From Clostridia bacterium (GTDB lineage: Bacteria; Bacillota; Clostridia; Oscillospirales; Acutalibacteraceae), in contig JAFRQM010000052.1 of assembly GCA_017428625.1 (NCBI GenBank), positions 1 to 40,509 on the forward strand: DNA of 40,509 nt. Reading direction: 5' to 3'. Position numbers and translations under genes: made by a program. Below, one piece after another: positions 22,932 to 31,562 of this stretch (within the stretch, counting starts at the first letter, position 1; every line of letters starts with the position of its first letter). The notes beneath the pieces were generated by a model that worked only from the letters and a program-made list of their open reading frames with translations, had not been told where the DNA came from and did no database searches.

Positions 22932-22946
22932 GCGACAACCTGTCGC
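22932..22946 (+). repeat. REP-like palindrome, left of the RAYT gene
   Basis: GCGACA/TGTCGC pairs around ACC. The stem matches the longer palindromes at 23241, 23441 and 23487 but lacks their GTAGGG lead. It lies 15 bases before the RAYT start codon. Confidence 0.7.
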
Positions 22947-22960
22947 CAGTAAAAACAACA

Positions 22961-23437
22961 ATGGATTTTTCACCAAAACGCAAACACAACCGCCTGACAG
23001 GTTATGATTATTCATCAAACGGAATATATCATATTGTTATTTGCTCAAATTCTCACAGAAAGATTTTTTCAACAATAGAACAACCTGACTCAGGCAAGCC
23101 GGTTGTTTTTCTGACATCAATCGGTGAAACAATAGAGCATTCAGTCAACAGTATTGACAGCCACTATGATTTAATAAAAGTTTTAAAATATGTGATTATG
23201 CCCAATCATATTCATCTGCTTTTACAGATTGAAAATGACGACGGGCGACAGGTTGTCGCCCCTACAATAAGCACGGTCATAATGCAGTTGAAAAGGGTAT
23301 CATCAAAAACTGCAGGTATGTCGTTGTGGCAAAAAGGTTTTTATGATCACATTATTAAAAATGAAAAAGACTTTGAGAATGTTTGTGTTTATATTGAAGA
23401 GAATCCGGCAAAATGGGAAAATGATGAGTATTATTAA
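22961..23437 (+). CDS. REP-associated tyrosine transposase (RAYT, Y1/IS200-like)
   Basis: This 158-aa protein has the RAYT/Y1 fold. It begins with the N-terminal GYDYSSNGIYHIVIC segment typical of the family. The metal-binding HxH lies in YVIMPNHIHLLLQ. The C-terminal WQKGFYDHIIKNEKDF...YIEENPAKW block carries the likely catalytic tyrosine. RAYTs are single-copy domesticated transposases linked to REP palindromes. REPs lie on both sides (22932, 23441 and 23487) and one complete REP is inside the gene. There is no good ribosome site before the ATG, so translation is probably weak. It interrupts the pilus operon between the major pilin and pilD, in the same direction. Confidence 0.9.
   Translation: MDFSPKRKHNRLTGYDYSSNGIYHIVICSNSHRKIFSTIEQPDSGKPVVFLTSIGETIEHSVNSIDSHYDLIKVLKYVIMPNHIHLLLQIENDDGRQVVAPTISTVIMQLKRVSSKTAGMSLWQKGFYDHIIKNEKDFENVCVYIEENPAKWENDEYY
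23241..23265 (-). repeat. Complete REP inside the RAYT coding region
   Basis: This is the reverse complement of the GTAGGGGCGACA...TGTCGCCCGT form. An 8-bp stem (23243-23250 with 23254-23261) surrounds a 3-base loop, with the GTA lead at 23263-23265. It is read in frame as residues 94-102 (DGRQVVAPT). Confidence 0.8.
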
Positions 23438-23440
23438 CCC

Positions 23441-23465
23441 GTAGGGGCGACAATCTGTCGCCCGC
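23441..23465 (+). repeat. REP palindrome right after the RAYT stop
   Basis: It begins GTAGGGGCGACA and ends TGTCGCCCGC, with an 8-bp stem (23445-23452 and 23456-23463) and an ATC loop. It starts four bases after the RAYT stop and matches the element at 394-418 apart from the stem base next to the loop (T-A there, A-T here). Confidence 0.85.
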
Positions 23466-23486
23466 ATAAACTACCAAACCTGTAAT

Positions 23487-23503
23487 GGCGACAACCTGTC
23501 GCC
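23487..23503 (+). repeat. REP stem copy upstream of pilD
   Basis: GGCGACA/TGTCGCC pairs around ACC. Together with the copy at 23441 it forms a direct pair 46 bases apart, 30 bases before the pilD start. Confidence 0.75.
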
Positions 23504-23532
23504 TGTCAACAGCAAATCCAAAGGAGACTCCA

Positions 23533-24321
23533 GTGAAACAATCAGCTGAACTCATAATGGAAACAGCCCCGTGGCTCGTCTATATCTTTACATTTCTGTT
23601 CGGCATTGTGTTCGGCAGTTTTCTCAATGTCTGCATCTACCGCATACCCGAAAAGCAGTCAATAGTCTCGGTGCCTTCGCACTGTATGACCTGCGGCAAA
23701 AAACTGCACTGGTATGAACTCATACCTCTTTTCAGTTGGCTCGCTCTCAGGGGCAAATGCCACGGATGCAAGGCGAAAATCTCACCGCAATATCCCATTA
23801 TTGAAGCGGCAAACGGGCTTTTGTGCGTGCTGGCCCTGTTTGTGAAAGGTCTGACGGTCGATTTTCTGCTGACTTGCCTGCTTTTCTCAGCGCTTCTTGT
23901 CATCTCCGTAATTGACGCGCGCACATTTGAAATTCCCTTTCCGATTGTAATTTTCATCGCCGTTCTCGGCGCCGTCCGGCTGATTTTTTATCACGAACAT
24001 TGGCTCGACACAATTCTCGGCCCCGCCGTGATGGGAGCGCTGTTCCTGGCAATCATTCTTGTTACAGGCGGCAAGGCAATGGGCGGCGGAGATTTCAAAC
24101 TCGTTATGGCGGCAGGGCTGTTTCTGGGGCTTAAAAAAAGTCTGCTTGCCCTGTTCATCGCAAGCCTTTTCGGCTCGGTAATACATATTATTTTAATGAA
24201 AGCGCTTCACAAAGGGCGTCAGTTGGCGTTCGGTCCCTATCTTTCGGCAGGCTTTCTTGTTGCCGCTTTATGGGGAGACAGACTGCTTAACTTATATCTC
24301 TCATTTATGGGAGTAACCTGA
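23533..24321 (+). CDS. pilD: Prepilin leader peptidase / N-methyltransferase
   Basis: This 262-aa polytopic membrane aspartyl protease cleaves prepilins at G|F and methylates the new N-terminus. It has about seven membrane helices and the N-terminal domain FGSFLNVCIYRIP. A zinc-type pair (CMTC and CHGC) is present, as in bifunctional enzymes. The catalytic Asp residues lie in VIDARTFEIP and GGGDFKLVMAAG (GxGD type). I choose GTG at 23533 (MKQSAELIM) because AAGGAGA lies just upstream. An in-frame ATG at 23485 sits inside a REP palindrome and is rejected. Confidence 0.94.
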   Translation: MKQSAELIMETAPWLVYIFTFLFGIVFGSFLNVCIYRIPEKQSIVSVPSHCMTCGKKLHWYELIPLFSWLALRGKCHGCKAKISPQYPIIEAANGLLCVLALFVKGLTVDFLLTCLLFSALLVISVIDARTFEIPFPIVIFIAVLGAVRLIFYHEHWLDTILGPAVMGALFLAIILVTGGKAMGGGDFKLVMAAGLFLGLKKSLLALFIASLFGSVIHIILMKALHKGRQLAFGPYLSAGFLVAALWGDRLLNLYLSFMGVT

Positions 24322-24334
24322 AAACGAAAATTAT

Positions 24335-24354
24335 AAGGTAATAATACCTTTTAT
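24335..24354 (+). terminator. Weak hairpin after pilD
   Basis: AAGGTA and TACCTT pair around ATAA, followed by TTATA. With only six pairs it is at most a partial terminator within the operon. Confidence 0.3.
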
Positions 24355-24399
24355 ATATAAACCCGAAGAGAAGAAAAAAATGAAAAGGAATGATAAACT

Positions 24400-26007
24400 A
24401 TGGCGGCAAAATTGTTAAACATCGAATGCGGCAAGCGCATCTGTAAAGTTGCAGTTTCCGAAAAAAGAGGCAAGGCTTACACCATAAGCGACTGCTTCAC
24501 ATTCGCCACCCCCGAAAGCGCGGTTGTTGACGGGCAGGTTGTCAACCCCGTTGAACTCGGTGAAAAACTCAAACAGGAAATGGCAATGCACGCCGTTTCT
24601 GCTACGGATGTCATTTTTTCCGTTACCTCAACAAAAATTGCCACCCGTGAGGTAACTCTTCCCATAGTCAAGGAAGAACAGGTAAAAAACGTTATCAGAA
24701 CAAACATATCCGACTATTTCCCGATTGACACTTCAAAATACCTTGTTGACACAATGATTCTCAACAAGACCAAGAGAGAAAGCCGCGTGCTTGTAGTTGC
24801 GATGCCCATCGCGATGAGCGACAGTTACACCACTCTTGCCGATGCCGCCGGCCTTACGGTTGAAGCGCTTGACTTCAGCGGTAACTCACAGTATCAGGTT
24901 CTCAAAGGCTTCCGCAGCGAAGGCGTCAATATGTATATCTCCATCGACCCCGACTCGGCTTCGGTCGCGTTTATGGAAGACGGCAATATGCTTATGCAGC
25001 GCGCTCTTTCAGTCGGCGGCGATGAGATGATCTGCCGCTATATGGCAACTCAGGAAATGATGGATGAGGATTATCTCAAAGCGCTTCAGGAACTCAGCGT
25101 TTCAAAAGAGAACCCCACAGCCATCGCGGATACGGAAGAATTCGGCGACTGCCTTTCAAGACTTGTTACCGGCCTTTCAAGAAGTGTTGACTACTTCCGT
25201 TCCGGCAGTGAAGAAAACGCAGACAAACCCATTGAACGCATAGTTCTTATGGGCAGTTGTTGCCACCTTGCAGGTCTTAAAGAACTCGTTGCCGATGTTA
25301 TAGCATCCTCAACCTACTGGCTTGAAGAAGTTCCCGAAATGCAGGGTCTCGCCAACAGCATTGAGAGCATTTCGGTTTATATCAACAGCCTCGGCGCACG
25401 CGTTGCTCCGATGAACTTCCTCGCAGATGAATATCTCAAAAGAACAGGCCGCGCGGGCGGCAAAAAGAAGAGCGTTGCAGGTTCACGCTACGGTCTGCTT
25501 GTTTTCGCGGCAGGTCTTTTGATTGCCGGCGTTCTTTGCGGCATAGTTCTTTTACAGAACAGAAGTCTCAACGGCGAACTCAGCAGAATAGAAAAAGAAA
25601 TAGACCAGAAAATGTATGCGGAAGACACATACAATTCATATCTCCGCTATCAGAACGGCGACAAACAGCTTCAGACCTTTGTTGACGGCTCACTCAACAA
25701 CAACGAAAAACTCCTCGACTTCTTTGCCGAACTTGAAAGAAAGATGCCCAGGGCAATTTCAATGCTTTCGGCAGACTGCACAACCACAGGCGTTACAATG
25801 TCAGTCGAGGTTCCCGGTTTTGATGAAGCAGCCGTGGTCGTCCGACAGTTCCGTTCCTTTGATTCCATAGATGTAATTACGGTAAGTTCAATGAATAAAG
25901 CAACCGGCGATGCAGGTGATACAGTTGCTTTCACAATCACCTGTCTCTACAAGATTGAAGAAACTACTACAGCAGCAGTTGTTGAAGAAACAACTGCGGA
26001 AGAATAA
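24400..26007 (+). CDS. pilM: PilM-PilN fusion, type IV pilus alignment protein
   Basis: This 535-aa protein joins two normally separate parts. Residues ~1-345 are PilM, an actin-like cytoplasmic ATPase fold (AAKLLNIECGKRICKVAVSE start, then FSVTSTKIATREVTLPIV and IVLMGSCCHLAGLKELV). A basic stretch and a membrane helix (~366-388, YGLLVFAAGLLIAGVLCGIV) follow. Then come a coiled coil and a ferredoxin-like PilN domain, ending in a Thr/Glu/Ala tail. In other bacteria PilM binds the PilN N-terminal tail; here the two are covalently joined. A GAAAAGGAA site lies before the ATG. It is directly followed by pilO. Confidence 0.88.
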   Translation: MAAKLLNIECGKRICKVAVSEKRGKAYTISDCFTFATPESAVVDGQVVNPVELGEKLKQEMAMHAVSATDVIFSVTSTKIATREVTLPIVKEEQVKNVIRTNISDYFPIDTSKYLVDTMILNKTKRESRVLVVAMPIAMSDSYTTLADAAGLTVEALDFSGNSQYQVLKGFRSEGVNMYISIDPDSASVAFMEDGNMLMQRALSVGGDEMICRYMATQEMMDEDYLKALQELSVSKENPTAIADTEEFGDCLSRLVTGLSRSVDYFRSGSEENADKPIERIVLMGSCCHLAGLKELVADVIASSTYWLEEVPEMQGLANSIESISVYINSLGARVAPMNFLADEYLKRTGRAGGKKKSVAGSRYGLLVFAAGLLIAGVLCGIVLLQNRSLNGELSRIEKEIDQKMYAEDTYNSYLRYQNGDKQLQTFVDGSLNNNEKLLDFFAELERKMPRAISMLSADCTTTGVTMSVEVPGFDEAAVVVRQFRSFDSIDVITVSSMNKATGDAGDTVAFTITCLYKIEETTTAAVVEETTAEE

Positions 26008-26025
26008 TCAGGGAGGTGTGCAAAA

Positions 26026-26835
26026 ATGGCAAAAGGTGAAGGTTCATCAAAGAAAAAACTCACTTGGCGTGAGTATAATCTTATTCTTACGGTTTTAGGC
26101 ATAGCGCTTGTTCTTGCGGCTTATTTTCTCGGATACTCCAAATACTCTGAGAAAAACACCGAACTTGAAGGTGAAATCGGCACACGCTCCGCCTATCTTT
26201 CGGAGCTCAACGACTGCTATAACAACCTCGCTACTTATGAAGCGGGCATAGCTGATGCGAAAAAGAACATATCTGACAACCTTGCAAAGCTTCCTGTCAG
26301 CGGAATTGATGCAAACGGCAAAAAACAGGCGGGTATCAACGACGAAGACTTCCTCCTTTACTTAATGGAGGCAAACAGGTCGGTAGGCGCGGACCTACAG
26401 ACCGTAGATTTCCAGTCCAGTTCCCTTATGGCGCAGTTTGACTGCTATGTAGGCGATGAGGTTAAAAAAGTTACCGGTTACCGCACCGGCACAACCTCAA
26501 CCGGAGTTCTTACATACAATCAACTTAAAGACTATCTCCGCTATATTTATGAAAGAACCAACAATACCACCTTTGTTGATTCAATTTCAATCGCTTATGA
26601 GGCGGAAACAGCAAGACTTAACTCTTCGGTAAGTCTTTCCAAGTATTATGTTGATTATGCGGATTCAGATTATTCCGCACCTGCTGTTCCCAATGTTCCC
26701 ATCGGAACAGGCAATCCCTTCGGAACTGCAAATGCTCCCGCAACAACAGCGCCGGCCACTACAGCACCCGCAACAACTGCACCCGCTACCACAGCGGCGC
26801 CCACAACCGCGGCTCCCGAAACCACTGCCGCTTAA
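26026..26835 (+). CDS. pilO: PilO-like pilus alignment protein with TAPA-rich tail
   Basis: This 269-aa protein has a short basic cytoplasmic N-terminus, one membrane helix (~19-38), a coiled coil (~42-75) and an extracytoplasmic alpha/beta domain (~85-215), the PilO layout. It starts 18 bases after pilMN with GGAGG before the ATG, the usual PilN-PilO neighbourhood. The last ~35 residues are imperfect repeats of A/P/T (ATTAPATTAPATTAAP). Sequence similarity in this family is low, so the call rests on layout and position. Confidence 0.8.
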   Translation: MAKGEGSSKKKLTWREYNLILTVLGIALVLAAYFLGYSKYSEKNTELEGEIGTRSAYLSELNDCYNNLATYEAGIADAKKNISDNLAKLPVSGIDANGKKQAGINDEDFLLYLMEANRSVGADLQTVDFQSSSLMAQFDCYVGDEVKKVTGYRTGTTSTGVLTYNQLKDYLRYIYERTNNTTFVDSISIAYEAETARLNSSVSLSKYYVDYADSDYSAPAVPNVPIGTGNPFGTANAPATTAPATTAPATTAPATTAAPTTAAPETTAA

Positions 26836-26858
26836 TTCTGATAAGGGGGTTAAGCTCT

Positions 26859-28430
26859 ATGCTTAAAAAGATTTTCAGAGCCAACAAGGGCTTTTCCCTT
26901 GTTGAGTTGTTGGTTGCAATTACCATTTTGGGTATTGCCTCCGCAACAGTAGCGCATTCCTTTATAACCTCTTCAAGAATCACACAAAAATCCAAAACAT
27001 ACGGTGAAGCTACGGTTGCGGCTGACAATATCGCCGAAGCGGTTGACGCTTTCTCCATTGACGATTTTCTTTCCGGATCTGCCGGTGAAATGCTTGACAT
27101 TGACAGTGATACGCAGTTCTTTAACGGCTATGTCGCTCCGGAAGCTTATGTTGAAGGTGCCGATTCGAATTTTAAAAAAGCCGTTTATCAGGCTGCAATG
27201 ACGGATGTCCGGTCAGGTAACACCGCTTATGACGCCGTTGTTACAATCTCAAACGGTGATTCCACAGAGGATGAAACATCCGACGCTTACGGTATTTATG
27301 TTCTCAACAATTATGAAATAGCGCAGTTTACCGAAATGGACGGCTCTTTCACTCAGTCGTGGCAGGAGAATCAGAACCCCGTTACTCTCGCGGAAAAAGC
27401 CTTTTTGGAAGAGGCAAATCTGAACGACGGAATAACAACTTACAACGGCACAACCAAACTTCCCGCAAAAAACAGAGTTATTTCAATAAATGTTTACAAA
27501 GACCTCACCGGGCGGATTCATATGGATGTAGTATATAACTTTACATGGACCTACGCTACAACCGACGGTGAAACAAAAGAGTTCACATACGACTGGACCA
27601 GCGCTGTGACATTCAAAGACGGAACTACCGCTTATATGCCGGAAGATGAAAATGACGAGCCGACGGTGTTCTTTATGTATTATCCCGACTATGACCAGAA
27701 AAAATATACCTTGTCAGGTCAGGCGGTAGGGAAAAGAATGTCGCGTTATGAAATCGGCACTCCAACCGAAGTTCCGGGTTTTGATTCTTCATATTATGAC
27801 CTTGCGACAAACAAAGTTAATAATGTTGATTATAACAGCACTACCAAGGACTATAAAGGCAGCGATCTGATTGTTATAAACAATCTCGGCAATATTCCGA
27901 CCAAGTTTTTCATAGTAAAACAGAGAATTGTCAAAACGCTTGCCGACGGAACAACAAGGCCCTACACAAACGCTGAATTGCTGCCGCATGAACAGGCGAC
28001 TTACTTGGCGTATGTGGTTGAAAATCTTACAGATGAAGATCTTTTATATGACAAAACCAAAAACACGGTTTATACAAATATAGGTGTCAGTCTGAGAGAT
28101 GGTAATCTCGCCCCGTGGCAAAGATTTTTCGGTAGAAAAGTCAATGTCAACAGCGGTTATATTCAGATTCAGGGTTACGAAGACAAGGCTTATGACCCTG
28201 CCGCTTATGACCCTGACGATCCCTCAACATGGGACAAAAACTATATGAATAAAAACCTCGTCAATGTTGAACGCAAACCCAGATATTACAGCGTTACCAT
28301 TGAAATTTATCCGGCAGGCACCGTTGAAACGGCAGCGCACACTGAAGGCGGCGAAGAAACCGGTCAGTATGATATTGATGTTAACGGTGCAACTCCAATC
28401 TATTCATTCTCGGGTTCAAAACTGCAATAG
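26859..28430 (+). CDS. Minor prepilin-like protein, 523 aa (GspJ/PilW-like)
   Basis: This protein has an 11-residue leader ending NKG, then G|FSLVELLVAITILGI with Glu5. A pilin-type helix follows, continuing into a region typical of minor pilins (SRITQKSKTYGEATVAADNIAEAVDAF). The C-terminal ~430 residues are beta-rich and unlike known pilins in length and content, with many acidic and aromatic residues. It is the first of four prepilin-like genes after pilO and probably a tip or priming subunit. AAGGGGG precedes the ATG at 26859. Confidence 0.85.
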   Translation: MLKKIFRANKGFSLVELLVAITILGIASATVAHSFITSSRITQKSKTYGEATVAADNIAEAVDAFSIDDFLSGSAGEMLDIDSDTQFFNGYVAPEAYVEGADSNFKKAVYQAAMTDVRSGNTAYDAVVTISNGDSTEDETSDAYGIYVLNNYEIAQFTEMDGSFTQSWQENQNPVTLAEKAFLEEANLNDGITTYNGTTKLPAKNRVISINVYKDLTGRIHMDVVYNFTWTYATTDGETKEFTYDWTSAVTFKDGTTAYMPEDENDEPTVFFMYYPDYDQKKYTLSGQAVGKRMSRYEIGTPTEVPGFDSSYYDLATNKVNNVDYNSTTKDYKGSDLIVINNLGNIPTKFFIVKQRIVKTLADGTTRPYTNAELLPHEQATYLAYVVENLTDEDLLYDKTKNTVYTNIGVSLRDGNLAPWQRFFGRKVNVNSGYIQIQGYEDKAYDPAAYDPDDPSTWDKNYMNKNLVNVERKPRYYSVTIEIYPAGTVETAAHTEGGEETGQYDIDVNGATPIYSFSGSKLQ

Positions 28431-28471
28431 AATTATATTCAGATTAAACCAGAGCAATCCGGAGGTATATA

Positions 28472-30994
28472 ATGAAAGGCTTAAGATTATTAAAACAGAA
28501 CAATAAAGGTGTCGGCATTGTTTCAGTAATTATTGCTTTGTCGTTTTTGGCAACCCTTGGTCTGTTGATTTTGGCTATTTCATACACGTCTTCCGAGATG
28601 AAATCGTCCGAACGAATCGGCAGAGAGGTTGCATATAATGCCTCCGGTGTAGTGGAACAGCTTCGTTCCGGTGTGGAACTTGCAGTTTCCGATTCAATCA
28701 AAGACTGCTATACCGGAGTTATGACAAACTACAGTTTTCACAGAAGCGATATTGAAAACACTTTTGACCGTGAATTCAGCGAAGCACTTTGCGGCTGGAA
28801 GCCGTATTATGTTGACAAATCAGGAACTGTTTATTATTACATCAGCAATGATGATCCGGATCAGAGAAGTATTGACAAAAGTCTCGGTATTCAGTTTTTA
28901 TGCGGAACTCCTGAAATACATAATGTCGGCACCGAAAATGAATATCATGAATACCCTAAGTTTAATGTTAATGCGCTTAAAAAATTTGTAAAAGCAAGGT
29001 TCAATGTTGTTGATGACGACATCATTATCACCTGTCTTAATGAAGACGGTGAAACAGCCACCGACGGTCTCGGAGTTGCCGAGTGGAAAACAATGACTTC
29101 CACCGACCCGGAAGACAACACAAAAACAGTCGATACTCCTGTCAGCATTACGCTCAAAGATATTCAGATATCATACAGAAAAATATTCAGAACTGTTAGA
29201 ATATCTACCGATATTGTTATTGATTTTCCTGACACCGGTTTTGTTTATCAGGAAGAAACACACGGCAACAAATACACCGAATTTGCGATTATTGCAAAAG
29301 ACGGATTTGAACTGGCTGCCCCCGGCGGTTATGTCAAAATTGACGGTAAAGCGTATGCCGGTAATGTTACTGTTTCTCCCAAAACCCCCTCGCATATGCT
29401 CTGGGTCGGAATCGGCGGTATGCTTGTTACCCCCGGCGAAGTGGAGATTTACGGTAAGAATACAACCCCAAACAATCCGACCGCGACAGATCCGGATTGG
29501 CCGTCAGACAGCAGTGCTTTTTATATCAACAATAAAGCCGAACTCTGGGCAAACGGAATAAAAGTCAATTATGATTCAATAGTTAATCTCAGAGGCAATA
29601 CATATATTAAAAATGACCTGAACCTTGCGCAGCCTAAAGCAAAGGCGATTCTTGCAGGCAACTATTACGGCTTCGGCGGTGATGACACCAACCCCGGCAG
29701 GAGTTCATCAATTATTGCGCAGGGCTATTCAAAATCAAACAATCAGACCGAGTTGAACATCAGTGAAATAACTACTCTTTCACTCGGCGGCTACTCGTTT
29801 GTTAATGTTGTAAACGCAGATGGGACTGAAATCGGCGAAGGCAAAGGTCGTGTAAAAATGGGTCAGTCCATGGCTGTAACAGAAGACCAAACGGCTTATC
29901 TTGTTCCCGTTGATTTAATGCAGAACGAGAGTAAAGGCATTTCACTTCACACCAATCCCGAAGTTTTCGACACTGCCGATGACTACAATGTGTTTATTCA
30001 GAAATTCCAAAAAATTGTAGATGGTCAGGCGGTTGATGAGTATACTCTGCCCGCAGGAGATGACTCGGTAATATTGAAAGATGTTCCTGTCGGTCCTGAT
30101 GAGTTCGGTCACGAAAAATACACAGACAGAACAGCAGCCTATTACGGCATTACTGTTCAGCCGGTTCTGAAGCAAAGCGGCGGTAACGCAATAGGTTATT
30201 TCTTTATGAAGTTTGCTTCCCCGAACCAGGCAAACCAGTTCTTCCGCGATTATTTCGCGACTCACACCGACAGAGTCACTAATTACACCAAACAATATAT
30301 TAAACTTAAAGATCTTGATGACAACGATATTGATGATGTTGTTGCAAACTTCCAGTTAAAAGATATTGTCAGACTCAACTCAACAGAAATAGTCGGCTAC
30401 GACAGCAATTTTGAAAACCTTTGCGTCACCCTTTATACCGACAAAAAAGCAGAAGCGGCGGCGGAACCCGAAAGACGCTCTGCGACTAATCCGTTTGACT
30501 ATTATTCAAGGCATGACAATGCCGGCAGTAGTTATCTTGACAAAGCGCTCGGTGCCACGCCAAGCAATATTTACTATGTCAATAATTCAGGGGATAGAGT
30601 AGCACTTATAACAAACACGGATTATACATTTAACGGATCCGGTTTAGACAGTAATATTTGTCTTATTATTTCAACTGCAAATGTTACCATAACAGCAGAT
30701 TTTAACGGGCTTGTTATGTGCAAGGGCAAAGTTATTGTTCAGGGCAACGCGGTTCTTAAACCCGATACTGATAGTGTTGACGAGGCTTTAAGAGAAGGCA
30801 CAAAACAAGGTGGCGGAAACATAAGCATTGTTATAAAAGACAGCAACAACATTGATCAGACAGTAATTATTGAAAACCCGAGAGATTATCTGTATTACAC
30901 CGCTACAGAAGATTCCGAAGAGTTCCAGCACAAAGATGCTGTTAAGTGGGATGTAGGCAATCTTGTTCATTTTGATAAATGGAAAAAGGGTTAA
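28472..30994 (+). CDS. Large minor prepilin-like protein lacking Glu5 (GspK/PilX-like), 840 aa
   Basis: A short leader ends NNKG and is followed by VGIVSVIIALSFLATLGLLI. The helix is pilin-like, but mature residue 5 is Ser, not Glu. Absence of Glu5 and large size are features of GspK, which caps the pseudopilus tip; PilX is the type IV counterpart. The long extracytoplasmic part is beta-rich. Near residues 735-760 it carries a segment (NVTITADFNGLVMCKGKVIV) that looks like a repeated-strand fold. GGAGG lies before the ATG. It is probably the tip-most minor pilin and a contact for the giant protein encoded downstream. Confidence 0.83.
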   Translation: MKGLRLLKQNNKGVGIVSVIIALSFLATLGLLILAISYTSSEMKSSERIGREVAYNASGVVEQLRSGVELAVSDSIKDCYTGVMTNYSFHRSDIENTFDREFSEALCGWKPYYVDKSGTVYYYISNDDPDQRSIDKSLGIQFLCGTPEIHNVGTENEYHEYPKFNVNALKKFVKARFNVVDDDIIITCLNEDGETATDGLGVAEWKTMTSTDPEDNTKTVDTPVSITLKDIQISYRKIFRTVRISTDIVIDFPDTGFVYQEETHGNKYTEFAIIAKDGFELAAPGGYVKIDGKAYAGNVTVSPKTPSHMLWVGIGGMLVTPGEVEIYGKNTTPNNPTATDPDWPSDSSAFYINNKAELWANGIKVNYDSIVNLRGNTYIKNDLNLAQPKAKAILAGNYYGFGGDDTNPGRSSSIIAQGYSKSNNQTELNISEITTLSLGGYSFVNVVNADGTEIGEGKGRVKMGQSMAVTEDQTAYLVPVDLMQNESKGISLHTNPEVFDTADDYNVFIQKFQKIVDGQAVDEYTLPAGDDSVILKDVPVGPDEFGHEKYTDRTAAYYGITVQPVLKQSGGNAIGYFFMKFASPNQANQFFRDYFATHTDRVTNYTKQYIKLKDLDDNDIDDVVANFQLKDIVRLNSTEIVGYDSNFENLCVTLYTDKKAEAAAEPERRSATNPFDYYSRHDNAGSSYLDKALGATPSNIYYVNNSGDRVALITNTDYTFNGSGLDSNICLIISTANVTITADFNGLVMCKGKVIVQGNAVLKPDTDSVDEALREGTKQGGGNISIVIKDSNNIDQTVIIENPRDYLYYTATEDSEEFQHKDAVKWDVGNLVHFDKWKKG

Positions 30995-31037
30995 TTATCA
31001 ATTTATAATTTAGGCAAAGCCGAAAGGGGCAAGGATT

Positions 31038-31547
31038 ATGACGCAGAGAAATAACAACAAAGGTTTTTCGCTTGTTGAACTGCTGGTGGTAATAGCTATT
31101 ATGGCCGTTGCGGTTTCGCTCGTCAGTTATTCCTTTGTCTCCGTTTACCGCGCAAGGTCAAAAAGGGCGGCTGAAACGCTTGATGCGGTTATTTCACAGT
31201 GCAAAATAGACTCAATGAGCGGTCTCGACTGCGCTCTTGAAGTAGCGCTTGATGATGGTAATTATTATGTCAACCTTTACAGAATTGACGAATCCGGCAA
31301 TATGAACCTTTATAAAACAGAAAAACTTGCGTCTGACCGTCTCAGCATCACTGCCGACAGCGATTCTATTGAAGATGATCCGCTTATTATTCGTTTCAAT
31401 TCTTCAGATGGTTCAATATCATCTGCTGTAATCGGCACAACGGATTACCTTGAGTCAGCTTCTACCCTGATGCTTACATTATCTTCAACAGGCACACACA
31501 CAATTACGCTATATAAAAACACAGGCGAACATGTTCTGGATGCTTAA
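31038..31547 (+). CDS. Minor prepilin (GspH/FimT-like)
   Basis: This 169-aa protein has a 9-residue leader ending NNKG, then G|FSLVELLVVIAIMAVAVSLVSY with Glu5. The following SVYRARSKRAAETLDAVISQCKIDSMS resembles FimT/GspH, and a compact beta-rich domain completes it. AAAGGGG precedes the ATG. It belongs to the minor-pilin set that primes assembly. Confidence 0.87.
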   Translation: MTQRNNNKGFSLVELLVVIAIMAVAVSLVSYSFVSVYRARSKRAAETLDAVISQCKIDSMSGLDCALEVALDDGNYYVNLYRIDESGNMNLYKTEKLASDRLSITADSDSIEDDPLIIRFNSSDGSISSAVIGTTDYLESASTLMLTLSSTGTHTITLYKNTGEHVLDA

Positions 31548-31562
31548 GAGTGGAGGCATAAA

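Noticed and set aside
23485..23532. Longer pilD start at 23485
   Set aside because: The ATG lies in a REP palindrome without a ribosome site. The GTG at 23533 has AAGGAGA.
26740..26832. CRISPR or tandem-repeat array
   Set aside because: The repeat is coding (A/P/T-rich tail of PilO) with no spacers.
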